Positions 1-11,473 of a stretch of 64,000 bases of DNA are shown here, one piece after another. The notes under the pieces are model-generated. The model was not told the origin of the DNA and made no database searches. It saw only the letters and a list, made by a program, of their open reading frames with translations. Source of the DNA: Scedosporium boydii (lineage: Eukaryota; Ascomycota; Sordariomycetes; Microascales; Microascaceae); the NCBI GenBank assembly GCA_002221725.1, contig NJFT01000076.1, positions 62,001 through 126,000 of the forward strand, read 5' to 3'. Numbering within the stretch: the first letter of the stretch is position 1; the number at the start of each line of letters is the position of its first letter. The translations under genes were made by a program, and so were the position numbers.

Positions 1-33
1 ACTCTCGCTGATAGCGCCACTCGCCGATCCAAC

Positions 34-546
34 ATGTCACCACCTCCCAGACCAACCACGCCTACCCCCATTCGAACCCGCCCAGTCGCCAACCTCCCCA
101 CGCCCCAGACGAACCACAGACACGCCAACTCCAGCGCCACCACCGGCTCCCTCGCGGCAAAACGTCAGAGGGTCCTCGGAGCCTCGTCTGCAGCTGCAGC
201 CCCCCCTAGCTCCGGTTTCCAAGGGCCGCCCCGCTTCAATAATCCCACGACCCCTGCCCGAAACACGGACGACCAACTCTCGGCGAACGACACGGCCGAG
301 ATCGCGGACCTCATGGCCCTTCTCGAAGCGCACAACTCTCCGCCGGCAGTCTGCCAGGCGGTGCGTTCCTCATTCAACAGATTCGCAGCGAGGATGGTCG
401 ACGTCAATAAAAATAGGGACTTACTGCGCGCGGGACTGGAAAAGAGCCAAGTGAGGATCGCGGAGCTGCAGGCGAGGGTGGCTGATTTGGAGAATACGCG
501 AGCGACCTTGAGGGGACGTCTGCTTGCTGTGGTTAGCGACACGTGA
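34..546 (+). CDS. Small coiled-coil protein of unknown function
   Basis: A 170-codon single-exon frame begins at an ATG in a reasonable context (CCAAC before ATG) and ends with TGA. The first ~90 residues are rich in Pro, Ser, Thr and Ala and look disordered. Residues ~95-165 are helical and charged, with heptad-like Leu/Ala spacing around RIAELQARVADLE, which suggests a coiled coil. The same frame is open back to base 1, so the true start, or an earlier exon, may lie outside the window. I recognise no family. Coding is supported by the good start context, the clean order of disordered head then coiled coil, and the lack of a better frame on either strand. Convergent with SDH1 downstream. Confidence 0.5.
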   Translation: MSPPPRPTTPTPIRTRPVANLPTPQTNHRHANSSATTGSLAAKRQRVLGASSAAAAPPSSGFQGPPRFNNPTTPARNTDDQLSANDTAEIADLMALLEAHNSPPAVCQAVRSSFNRFAARMVDVNKNRDLLRAGLEKSQVRIAELQARVADLENTRATLRGRLLAVVSDT

Positions 547-1267
547 GAACCGAGGATGTTGACTTGAGCTGGGGGCTTGGGGCTCTGGTCGTCGTATCTA
601 GTTTTTTCTTATTTCGTCGGACTGTTAGCAAAGTTGCTGAACTTATACCCTAGGAGAGCGTTTAGGAGTTTAGGACTTTGAATTATGATTTTGATATTCT
701 ACACCAGCGTAGTAAGTAAGCCTTTTCTCACGTTTGAAGACACTTGGTCGTCTCGACACTGCATCATCATCCTGGAAGGATTATCTTGATGCTTGATGAG
801 CATTCAAAGGAATAATAAACAGGCCGTTCGCTCCACCAAAGCAACAGGAAAGGTGATATAAGAGCATTCTAGTTTTTTCCATTCCCCATAGGTATTATCC
901 ACAAAAAAAGACACAAGAGACCCAGTAATGAACAAAGCAAATGGATGCAGACTCAAATTTTTGTTCCTATCTTGCCATTACGGGATCTGTTTTATACACG
1001 AAAAATCCTCTCCCAATCACACACACCCCCCCTCTCTCTCGTCAATCAATGCTCCTCCTCACTGCCGTTCACTTCATTCCCAAGTCTAACATAGTAAAAG
1101 GATGGCAAGGAAGGATGTCCACCCTGTAAAAAATAAACAGCGAAAACACCGAAAATGTGTCTGATAATGCACGCCCTTTCCCTCCAGGTTTCCCAAGACT
1201 TTTTTTGATTGAAACATCCCACCAACAGCTTCCTCCCCCTCACCCCCTTTCTTCCCTTTCCACGAAC
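547..1267. other. Intergenic, convergent 3' flanks
   Basis: This stretch lies between the end of the coiled-coil gene and the end of SDH1, which faces it. It is AT-richer than the flanks, with T-rich and AATAA-like stretches around 810-905 that could serve as polyadenylation signals. I see no further gene. Confidence 0.5.
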
Positions 1268-3613
1268 TTAGTACACACGCTTGAAGGGAGGGACAGGCTT
1301 GCAGTCGTTCTCATCGAGGGTGTTGGCGATGACATTGCGGTACTTGAGCTCGACGGGGCTGTGGGGGGTCTTCTGGAAGCTGAGGGTGTGCTTCATCCAG
1401 TTAACGTCATCACGGTCAGGGTAGTCCTCACGGGCGTGGGCGCCACGGGACTCCTTCCTGGCGAGGGCGGACTCGACGGTTTGGGAACTACAGGTGAGCA
1501 CACTCAGTTAGTATATTCGTCAACTCAATTACGGGGGGAATATAGGCTCTGGAGAAAACACATACGCGCAAGTGAGGAGGTTTCGGAGCTCAAGAGCCTC
1601 GGTAAGATCGGTGTTCCAGATCATGCCACGGTCGCTAATGCCAATCTCATGGTAGGTCTGGTCAATCTCCCTGACCTTGTTGACACCGTCCTGCAAGCTC
1701 TCTTCCGTCCTGAAGACGGAGACATCAGCCTGCATGGCCCTCTGCATAGCCTTGCGGATCTCGGCAGTGGGACGGGGTCCGCTGGAGGTCCTGATCTTGT
1801 CGAGGTCCTCGATCTGCTTGGAGCCGTTGTCGGCAGAGATGGGCTTAAGGGCCTCGCCGGGGGTAGCCTTGTCACGGATGGTGTGGGAGACGGATCGTCC
1901 GAAGACGACGAGATCGAGGAGGGAGTTGGCACCGAGACGGTTAGCACCGTGGACGGACACGCAAGCAGCCTCACCGCAAGCGTAGAGACCGGGGACGATC
2001 TTGTCGTTGCCCTCAGCGTCGATGGTGAGGACCTCACCGGTGTACCTGGTGGGGATACCACCCATGTTATAGTGGACGGTGGGAAGGACGGGGATGGGCT
2101 CCTTTCGGACGTCGACACCCTTGAAGTGCCTGGCAGTCTCAGAGATACCGGGGAGACGGGTAGCGAGAATCTCAGGAGGAAGATGGCTGAGCTGGAGGTA
2201 GATGTGATCCTTGAGGGGACCGACACCACGGCCCTCACGGATCTCCATGGTCATGGATCGGGAGACAACGTCACGACTGGCAAGATCCTTGGCGGTGGGG
2301 GCATATCGCTCCATGAATCGCTCACCCTCCGAGTTCAGGAGGTAACCACCCTCACCACGAGAACCCTCGGTGATGAGGAGACCGGGACCGTAGATACCAG
2401 TGGGATGGAACTGGACGAACTCCATGTCCTGGTTGGGAAGACCAGCGCGGGCAACCATGGCCATACCGTCACCGGTACACGAGTGGGCAGAAGTGCAGCT
2501 GAAGTAGGTTCGGCCGTAACCACCGGTGGCGAGAACGGTGTGGTTGCTTCGGAACCTGTGGAGGGTGCCGTCCTCAAGGCAGTAGGCGAGAACACCACGG
2601 CACTCTCCGTCCTCCATGAGAAGATCGACGGCGAAGTACTCAATGAAGTACTTCATGTTGTCGAACTGCAAGCTCTTTCCGAAGAGGGTATCAAGAAGGG
2701 CCTTGCCAGTTCGGTCGGCGGCGGCGCAAGTTCGGTAGGCCTGACCACCCTTGCCGTACTTCTGGGACTGACCACCGAAGGCACGCTGGTAACTAATAAC
2801 GCAGAAACCCGTTAGCATCAAACCGAAACCTCGCGGCTACACGCGTGGAACGTATATATCAAAGCGAAAAAAAGAGCGGGAAAACATACATCTTTCCATG
2901 CTCGTCACGGGAGAAGGGGCATCCGTAGTGCTCGAGCTCGATAATGGCATCGGGAGCCTCCTTGGTCATGTAGTGGATGGCGTCCTGGTCACCAAGCCAA
3001 TCGGAACCCTTGACGGTGTCGTACATGTGCCATCTCCAGTCGTCCTCATGCTGGTTGCCGAGAGCGGCGTTGATACCTCCCTGGGCGGCGGCAGTATGAC
3101 TACGGGTAGGGAAAAGCTTGGTGAGACAAGCCGTGTTGAAACCATCCTCGGCGAGACCGACAGCAGCTCGGAGACCGGCACCACCACCACCGACGACGAT
3201 GGCATCGTACTCGTGGTCCTAGGAAAGATTGAGTGTGAGTCAATTGAGTTCCAATTGCAAAAATACAACAAGCTGGAAGCATCCCGAGGTATCCTAGTTT
3301 GGGTGACTAGCTTGGCTCGCAGGAGGGAAAAATCACGTACAATGACCTGGTACTTGCTCGTCAAGTGGGGAGAGGCCTCTTTCGCGCGGAGAGTATCCGT
3401 GGCAAGGACGAAACCTACGAAAAAGAGGTAACTCAATTAGCACACATGCGATAGGAAGACTCAATTGAGGGTTCTGGGAGGGATGAAGCTATATTTACCG
3501 GCCGGACGGGTGCTGGTGAAGGACCTGGTGCCGAAAGGCATGGGGCTCCGCGCCAGCCTCCTCAGAGGCATTGACGACCTCGCCAATCGGGCTAGGTTCA
3601 CTGAGGACATCAT
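1268..3613 (-). CDS. SDH1: Succinate dehydrogenase flavoprotein subunit, mitochondrial
   Basis: Catalytic subunit of respiratory complex II; oxidises succinate to fumarate in the matrix and passes electrons through FAD to the iron-sulfur subunit. Five exons on the minus strand: 3613-3499, 3414-3341, 3218-2890, 2792-1566 and 1487-1268, all GT-AG, giving 654 residues, normal for the family. An Arg/Ser-rich presequence covers about residues 1-45. The dinucleotide-binding glycines (VVGGGGAGL) are near residue 73. The covalent-FAD histidine sits in [10 protein letters not shown] (His104). The fumarate-reductase core motifs HPTGIYGPG and [14 protein letters not shown] are present, and the C-terminus carries REDYPDRDD. 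Two adjacent in-frame ATGs open the gene; I chose the first. Identification is firm; exon joins were derived by hand and keep frame throughout. Confidence 0.97.
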
Positions 3614-4666
3614 TGCTGATGTGTTTCTATTCTTCTCGACTCGGAATTGAAGGTGAAGGGAACCGGCAGAGAGGGATTTCTATACCCTTCTCTTTTTGTC
3701 ACTGGAGGCTCGGCAAGTGTTCGCGGACAATCAGGCACACGAGAGTCTGGCCAGAAAAACCAGGAGACGAGGCCTCGAAGGTTTCGCGCAACGACGGAAA
3801 GCAATTATGACAGGATTGCAGGCAGCACGCGAGACTCGAGGCTCTTGACCGGCAAGATCATTACACGGTACGGCACCACGGTGAGATCTTGGGGGGGTGG
3901 GATTTTTGGGTGTTTAGGAAGAAAATAGGTCGAAGCGAGGTTTAAAGCAACAATGAAGTGACTTTGGGATGATTTAATTGATTGGCCTCAGGCGGGGAGC
4001 TCCTGACAAGTTACATGGCAGCCGAAAAAGACATAATACAATTCAACCTGCCGTGATTGGTCAACCGTGCGCTTGGTTTGCCGAGGATCAAGGCCGTCCG
4101 GAGTTTCCCGTGTTCGGCCAAAGGATTAATCGCTTTGGATGCAACTTTTCAGGACTGTGAATTTGCATGAGGCAACAAAGAGACTTGTGCTTAGTCAACA
4201 ACGGTGCAACAATCGAATTGTTCAATCGTAGCTGTGGGGTCGCTCCACTTTTCTTCAGGTCTTGGTCGAATTGATTTGTCCAATTACTATTACGAGGGCC
4301 TAGACTTTGACAGCCTCAGTTTGCTTGAGAATATGCAATATTGTTCCCAGCATGTGATGAGACTTGAGAGGAAATATACATGTTATCAAGTAATACTCAG
4401 ATCCGCAGATCCGCGTCGAGCTCGCCGCCTTGCTTCGACCCCCATCTAATATGCTCTATTCTACTTTCCTCTTACCAATTCATAGGGTATGCAGCATCTC
4501 CCAAGTCCACGTCGCCTCTCACCTCAAATGCCATTAACCGTACAGTTCCGCGTCGTATCATTATTGATCCTCCAAGTCCTGTGCCTGCTAACGAGTGGTA
4601 TCTTTTGAATCCATTACCCATGTTTCCAATAAATCATGCTCTTCAAGTGACCTCTTTTTTCGAGCC
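3614..4666. other. SDH1 upstream region and 3' flank of the PX-domain gene
   Basis: This 1.05-kb stretch is the SDH1 promoter side and the downstream flank of the next minus-strand gene. Apart from the CCAAT pair I see no gene; the short ORFs have no recognisable content. Confidence 0.5.
3981..4060 (-). promoter_or_regulatory. Pair of CCAAT boxes upstream of SDH1
   Basis: CCAAT occurs on the SDH1-sense strand at 3985-3981 and 4060-4056, about 370 and 445 bp before the SDH1 start. CCAAT boxes bound by the HAP/CBC complex are established regulators of respiratory genes in fungi. That these two are used is inference. Confidence 0.35.
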
Positions 4667-7600
4667 TCACTCTGCAAGCACATGCCGTAGCATAACGATA
4701 AAATTCTCCTGCATCTTGTGAATCTCCTCAATGTGCGGCTTCGTTGGCTCGCCCGCCCGTCGCCTCAGCCTATCCCGTCTCTTGGCCCTGCGCCTCCTCT
4801 CCGCCTCGATGGGGCCCAATTCGTCATTCTCCTCCGCCTCGGACTCCGTCTCGTACTCTTCGTCGTCATCGTACGCAAGATCGTCCAGGTCGCCCTGGTC
4901 GAGCCCAAAGTCCGACGAGTTGAAGCTAGAAACGAGGGCGTCGAATCCGGTATCGAATCCGCCACTCGATTCGGCCGCCATCTTCTGCCGCGTCTTGTCG
5001 TGATGCCACTTCTTCCTTGCCTCTTGCCACTTGATGAGCTCGTTCACCTCCGCTATGACTTTCTCCTTGTCCACGAGGCCAGCGCTCACCGCGCCCTCGA
5101 ACAAGGCATTAATGTTAAGCGTCCCGTTCGTCGGGCCCTTTCGTAGGAAATCGAGAATGTCCTCGATCCAGGCCATCAGCTGCGTGAACAAGCCATTGTC
5201 GTGCGTGTGCACTTCGTGGACGAATTTGTAAAAGTTGTGCTCGTGCCTCTGACACAGGTCAATGAATGCCTGGACCGTCTGGTTGGGATCCGCGGACGCG
5301 TCCCGTTCGTGGAACCGCTCCACAACCTAAGTTGGTGATCCAGATTAGTCTCATGGTTTGCAGTTTGGGACCTAGAAACAGGGAGGGCAAGGTAACGTAC
5401 CTGAATAACATCATCGATGAACACGGCAAAGTCCGTAACACTGTTGTACACGTTTGCAGATTTGTATACCCTTACAAGAGGCTCGTAGAAAATGGTGAAG
5501 AGGTCTCTGAAGAGCTGCAGCGTCACGGGCTCCTCGATCAGATGCAGCATCATCAGTTTATCGCGCTGGCGCGTGCTGAGCTTCAACAACTGCTTCAGGT
5601 ACGAGAAGAGCTGCGCGCCTTGCTTCAGTTCCTGGTCGACATTCTCAACGGCGCTATTGAAGGCGACGTAGGCGTTGAAGATGCGCTCCATTTGCGCCGG
5701 TGTGATCTCGGGGCCAATTGCCTCGCTCTGTATAATAGCAACGACGTGGTCCACCCCCAGAAGCTCCGCCTCTTGCCGGACCTCCTGCTTAACGGGTTCG
5801 GGGGACTCGACAAATTTGATTATCTTGTCTACGAATACCTTGTCGTTGATCCTCGTGGCGAGTGCATCTATCGACTTTTGGACGCTTCGAATGCCATCGT
5901 GCAGTGTCAGGGAGAATATCCGCTGCATAAGCGAGCGAGTGTTGAAGGGTTGAGCAAGGAAAATGTCAAGGATGCCGGACATGACGGCGGCGGGGTTGGT
6001 GATGCGGATGACGTTCTTGATGACGGAGTAGGGTATCAACGAGTGAATTCGTTTCAGTTGAGAAAAGAGCTCGGGCGAGTTGTCCTCGGCGAGGAAGAGA
6101 TGGTAGATGGTCGCCGCGACTTCGATCCTGAGCCACTCGGCAAACTTTCGGTACTGTATGCTGAGGTCCGGAATGGTCTTTTTGATTCTGATCTCCTCAA
6201 AGAGCTTTGTGAGGCCATTTCGCTCAACGATCTCACGTCGGAATCTACGTCGAAAGTTAGTGGCAAACACATTAAAAATTAGGCCAGCAGTCTTACTCCT
6301 CCATATAAACATCAAGCTCGGCCGCCCTCCGTCGCGCAATCTCGTAGAATTGCTTCTGCTCCTCAACACGACGCTCATCGATGGCCTTTCTGCGGACAAT
6401 GTCATCCACATCCTCGTCCTGTAGTTGAATACGGTCCTTGGTTAGGAAGTCTTGGATGGCGTTGGTCTGCGCAATTTGAGGACTCTGCAAAAGCGATCTC
6501 AGGTAGGCTCTGAGTGAAATCCTTTGGGTCTCTCTGAAAAGAGTAACAGGGTGCTAGAAGGTATTAATATCAGCCAGCTGCCGGGGTTGCACAGGAGAAA
6601 GCCCGCTTACATCCGTCTTTTCCTTCGGCAGGGGCGTTTTCGGTCGCCCGTCGGTTGAGGGTCGAGGCGATGACCTCCCAGAGTTGAAAGATTGTTCTCT
6701 ACGATGGCCTATAGTACTCGGTTTGTTAAAAATGCACCTTTGTTTCTTAACCGGGATCTATATGCCGGTCTTACCCCGAACAGCAAGCGTCATCGAAGTT
6801 CTGTCCGCCGCCCCATTCGTATGCGGTAGAGCTAGGTCGGCAGATATCGGGGTAGACGACGAAGATATCGACGACTCTTCGGACTCGGGGACGTCAAGCT
6901 GAAAGGACGCAAGGCTCGGCGCAGTGGAGTCGGACTTGTTTTTCTTAGGGAGCACTGGGAGGACCTTGCCAGGAAGCTCGAGGCGAAGCCGGTGATGAAG
7001 CCGATGGAAATCGCCATATCGTCTCGCCACAAAGTGCTCGATTTCTCCCTTCCTCTTAACGCGGAGAATAAATTCCTACATCGTACTGCCTGTTAGTGGT
7101 TGGGTTTCCTTTTTACGGCAGCCGTCACAGCGCGAGCAGTCGTAGACCTACCGCGTGCTTGTGGTACCGGATATTCCGCTTAATCGAGACCATGCGGACG
7201 CCAGCAACGTTAACATCCCATCCGTTAAAGTAGTTGCCCTCCGGGAGACTGTGCATCACACCGGTATCGATCGCATTACTATCGACGAACTCGATCTCGG
7301 AGAACCTAATACGTTCTTCGAAGCCGGAAGACGTCCGAACTCCAGACACCATCATCAGCTCGACGAGTTTCTGGCATTTTATCGCGAGTTTCCTTCGCTT
7401 CGTTTCTTCAAGGCGATCCTCTGACGAGGAAATGCTCTTGTTCGCAAAGGATTCCAAGAACTAGAAGGATGTAGAGCAGCCGTCAGCAAACTTCGTCCAC
7501 GACCACGGAGGGAGACTAAGCGCTCCTCCCCTCTCCTCCACAAGCGGGCTCCGACTCACCACCTGCAGCTTATCCTGCCAAAATTCCTTTTCCCTCGCCT

Positions 7601-8129
7601 TGTCAAGGAACGGGAAGTCTCGAACATGGTGGACAAAGATGTATCGAAGGATCGGCAGCTCCGAATCGAGTGGGGAAACCTCGCCGAACTCGGACTTGAA
7701 CGGTGCGCCGAATCTTCGCAAGGCCGTGGGGGAGTTGAGCTCGAGGATCTCAGCCTTAACCTGCTCCGAGAGAAGCTCTCTCTTGAGGTCTGGATTACAC
7801 GAAACGTTAGGGAAAAGCACAGCAATAGACGAGCAAACAAACCCGTTGACACATCAGCTCCGTCGCGACTATTTCCTCCTAATCGCGAACAAGAATTACT
7901 CGCGATAATTCGGTTTTGGGCACTTACAATGCTCCTGCTTGCCGTTCAGCACTTGGCTGCAGCTAATCGCATCGTGGGCGGCTTGGGCTGGTGGCGCGCG
8001 GGGTATGACGTTTTCGTCGGTAGTGGTAACAGTAGTGGTAGTCGTAGTAGAAACTTGGACAGTCGCAACAGTGAAATTAGCTGCGACAGCCACGCCGTTG
8101 GGCAGGTTGTGTTCTTGGGACGAAACCAT
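4667..8129 (-). CDS. PX/PXB/DUF3818 phosphoinositide-binding protein (Lec1/YPR097W-like)
   Basis: Large lipid-binding protein related to yeast YPR097W (Lec1), a PX-domain protein linked to lipid homeostasis and membrane contact. Eight exons: 8129-7928, 7789-7560, 7460-7152, 7075-6775, 6708-6611, 6553-6297, 6244-5401 and 5326-4667; frame is kept throughout, giving 966 residues. In order: a Thr/Val-rich N-terminus, a PXB-type helical region (~70-200, with LKRELLSEQVKAEILEL), a PX domain (~230-345) with the basic RRYGDFHRLHHRL motif expected to contact PI3P, a Ser-rich linker, then a long helical DUF3818 region (~400-780) and an acidic/basic tail with RRRRAKRRDRLRRR. Internal splice sites that restore conserved text, such as HA|EFILRVKRKG, support the model. 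The family is confident; the precise cellular role in this fungus is not known. Confidence 0.9.
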
Positions 8130-10282
8130 GACAAGATGGCCGCGACCGCGGGTGTCGTTTCTGTTCTTTCTTTCTCTGTGTCGGAGGAGATCTAGAAATA
8201 TTCGGACTAGAGGGACTCCGGGATACGTTCAAGGCGCAGATCGATATTTAAAAGAAGAATACTGGGCCGGAGAGACAAGAGACAGGCAGTTCCGGCGGGA
8301 ACAGTTGAAATCTTGGTAGACAGGACAGGAGCAGCAATTATGTATGGAGAGTAATACCAAGGGATCAATACTTCCAAGCGCCGAGCAGGATTAGGATTGG
8401 GATCAGATTGGGCTTGGCCAGCCAAAAAGAAGGAGCTGGAAAAGTATTGATGCGAGTCAAGAAACAAGCAGAGGAAAGCAGGCAAGGTTGGTAGAGCTAG
8501 GATTAGAGGAAAAAAAAGGTAGGGAAGCAGGAACAAATAGGATCAAGGATACCCTGCGTAGAGGTACTAGTTGAGAGTTGCAGTATGTATGTAAGTTTGT
8601 ATTGGATTGATGTATCTATATTTCATTGATTGTCAGGTAGGTTCCGTCAATGTAAGATCTTTTTCTTTCAGGCGAAAGAAAGTTCAGGGCAGGCGACGTG
8701 ATGTGGACATGATCCAGAGATCAAATCAAGATGGCTTGGGAGGAGCTATGATGAGGTAGTGGTGATGTACTTCATACAGGGTGCATGGAGCATGGAGCAT
8801 GTACACTACATCTTCTAGCCCAACAGTTGTGCATCGCCAGGCCAGACGATGTGGGGAAATGACAACAGCGGATTGGCTCTGGGAAATCTTGAGGCACAAA
8901 GCAGTGGCGGGTGATGACAATGTCGATGACGAGTGCGGATGGGCTGTGGCAGGGCGGTGTTTAGTGTGCTGGAATGTATACTGAGTATACTGAGTACTAG
9001 AGAGCGTTTAAGGTTAGCCTGAAGAGATTCGGTTTAATACTAATACAACTCATTTACGGATTTACGACGAGGGTGCTAACTCGGATCAAATGCCGAGCGA
9101 GCGGCCAAAGGGAATCTCAGTTTGTACAAGTTTGTCAAAAGCTTGGTAGGCGGCAAAAACCATCAGTGATCACAGATCACAATGCATGGAGACAGTGGCG
9201 GGGTATCAGATCCAGCGTCGCGTATTTTCGGCTTGGGGCCTGCAGCATCAATATTAGATTATTTAAGGCGAATGATCCCGTTCCTAAGTTGGATCTGCAA
9301 TCATCAATGTATGTCACAGGCCCTTGCACCATCAGAGGAAGTTCAATGTTGATTCCAAGGGTGCAAACTTGCGTCCGATGAGGTGTTAATGAGACTTGTA
9401 CGAACTGGACCTGCCTGATCTTTGCCGGAATTGATGCCACCTCAGAATTTCAGAGCATCGTTGATTGATGCGCTGTCATAGCCCTTCTTGGCAACCTCGA
9501 GTGTGTCATCAATGCTGCGTAATCCCAAGCGGCTAATGGACCAAATCTGCAAATTGGTCCATGGCCGAATATGGCGAATAGTGGCGCTGGCGGGGGGACC
9601 TGATGATTTGGTTCCAAGAGCCGAATAAACACCGCTGCGCCGTTGATATATCAACGACACGAAGTGGCACAGCTTGGGGCTCAATCAGCCCTAGAAGAAT
9701 AGCGCCATGTACGAAGTACATAGGCATTTGATGTACGTAAGAAGGGCGACCCGTCGAATGGCGAGCTCGCACCAAGAACCAGTTCGGAAAGTCGAAGCCG
9801 AGGCCCAAGACAAAATTCCAGTGTCATCAAGATTCAAGACTGTCCTTCGGATTTGCGGTGCAAAAGGTCGCCAAGATTGGCGCCTTGGCGAATTAGACAA
9901 TGCTCAAGCTTGAGCTTGGTGGGTGATTCCACGCGCCCCCCTCCACAATTCTTCTCTCCTAGCCTGGCTTTTGCTGGGACCTCTGTGGACGCCGAACCAA
10001 CCAGGACTCAGCCTACAAAGACTTTTGAGGCCTTGCGCAAAGATGCCAAGCATGAGGCGGGCAGCACGGTGGCTTGCAGCCTGAGCTTCATAGCCGAACC
10101 AGTCGCAACTTCATGCATGCAGAACACGTACTTCACAGTAAAATATTGTCGATTTGGGTCAAATCTGAATTCGGTATCGCTTGGTATCATCGTGACATCG
10201 TACATCGCAGTAAAGAGAAAAGAGAAGAGGCAGTAAAAACGTGAGAATACAAGATGGGTAAAATTCCCGCTTGGTGTTGCCG
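8130..10282. other. Intergenic, 2.15 kb
   Basis: The left part is the promoter and probable 5' UTR of the PX-domain gene. The rest shows no convincing gene. It holds a TACGAAGTA motif at 9710-9718 and a short doubled ATACTGAGT near 8980. ORFs here are short and without family resemblance. Confidence 0.5.
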
Positions 10283-11473
10283 TCATAACTCGTCAAATAC
10301 TCTAAGCCGCTCATCCTCGCTTCCCATCTCAGGCCGCCTTGTAAGGTTGGGGAGCCGCTTTTCCTCATCATACGTAGTCTCCATCTCCAACGTGGAAGCC
10401 TCTGTCAACGACGAGCTGCTCGTCACAGCATCCGCCACCTCGCCAAGCCCATTGGCCGTGATATCATCTTGACTATCCGGATCAGACGGCTTGACCCCTG
10501 AGCTTCCGTACGGTGCGCCAAGATATATCAACACGAGAATGAAGAACACGATGGAAGTGACGGCCCAAAAGGTCTTGAGCCGTCGGCGAGTCCGTTCTTG
10601 CCATTCGTTGTCCGCGCGTTCCCACCCTTCGACTCGGCCCTTGACTACGTCGACGCGTTCACCAAGCGCCGAGATCTTCTTGCGGCTGACCTCGATACGT
10701 TCGCGCAGGGATTCTATGCGTTGCTCCTGCTCTTTGAAGTTGCCATAACCACTGAGTTGGCTCTGTACCTCTTTTGTCACCTCCTTCGTGTCTCTCTCAA
10801 AGTTGTCCGTTGTCTTTTGTGATTGGATGGCCAACTCCTTAAGCCCTAATATGGTGCTCTGGAGCGTGCCAACCTTTTCTAGTACTGAATAATATGTCTT
10901 GTCTAACCGTTGCGTCGTCTCGGAGGAGACCTCACCAAGGTCTAGGATGCATTGTTTTAGGCCACTAGAAAGGGAAACCGAAACGGGTTAAGATACAAGG
11001 CATAATGCATATGAGATAAGTGTAGCAGGATCGGGAGGAGGTGGAGCGTACTTCACGGTTTTCGACATTTGTTGCCAGTCCTTCTGAGATTGGGACTTTT
11101 GCTCGTTGCTCGTCTTCCTCACGCCTGGCGCCGAGGCCGGATCGTCTGTTTTCGGAGCCATCGTCACAGAGCCAGCGCTGCGACTGGTACCTGGTGCTGA
11201 CTTTGCTGAATGGGCATCCGATCTCGCTGAAGACGGCAAATCCGCAGAGGTTCTAGGAGCGTTGGGAAGAGGATGAATTATCGATTGGCCAGTCTTGTCC
11301 TCGGGCGGCAGCCTCTCCCTCGTGCTCGTAGGTTGCGACGGGTAGAGGTTCGCAGGTGCAGAAGCATCGGAAATGGATCGGTTGAAGTATGCAGGCCGGG
11401 CCTTGAGAAGATCCGCAGTGTTGGGGCCGGACGTCGCCTTAGGCTGGCGGGCCTCTGTTGGGTTGATCGACAT
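10283..11473 (-). CDS. Coiled-coil single-pass membrane protein, function unknown
   Basis: Two exons, 11473-11052 and 10964-10283, join in frame (split Asn codon) to give 367 residues. The first ~130 residues are low-complexity (Ser, Pro, Ala) and probably disordered. From about residue 130 to 268 the protein is strongly helical with heptad spacing (for example SLRERIEVSRKKISALGERV). A basic RTRRRLK stretch leads into a hydrophobic segment at ~272-290 (FWAVTSIVFFILVLIYLG), then a 77-residue acidic/Ser-rich C-terminal tail. This is the layout of a type II or near tail-anchored protein with a long cytosolic coiled coil, as in tethers or nuclear-envelope/ER proteins. I do not recognise the family and assign no function. 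Confidence 0.8.

Noticed and set aside
1157..2815. 552-codon plus-strand frame opposite SDH1
   Set aside because: It lies antisense to the conserved SDH1 exons; its Gly/Val/Leu/Thr-rich composition is the mirror of SDH1 codon use, and it has no family resemblance.
5266..6282. 338-codon plus-strand frame opposite the PX-domain gene
   Set aside because: Mirror frame of conserved exons on the minus strand, with no recognisable domain.
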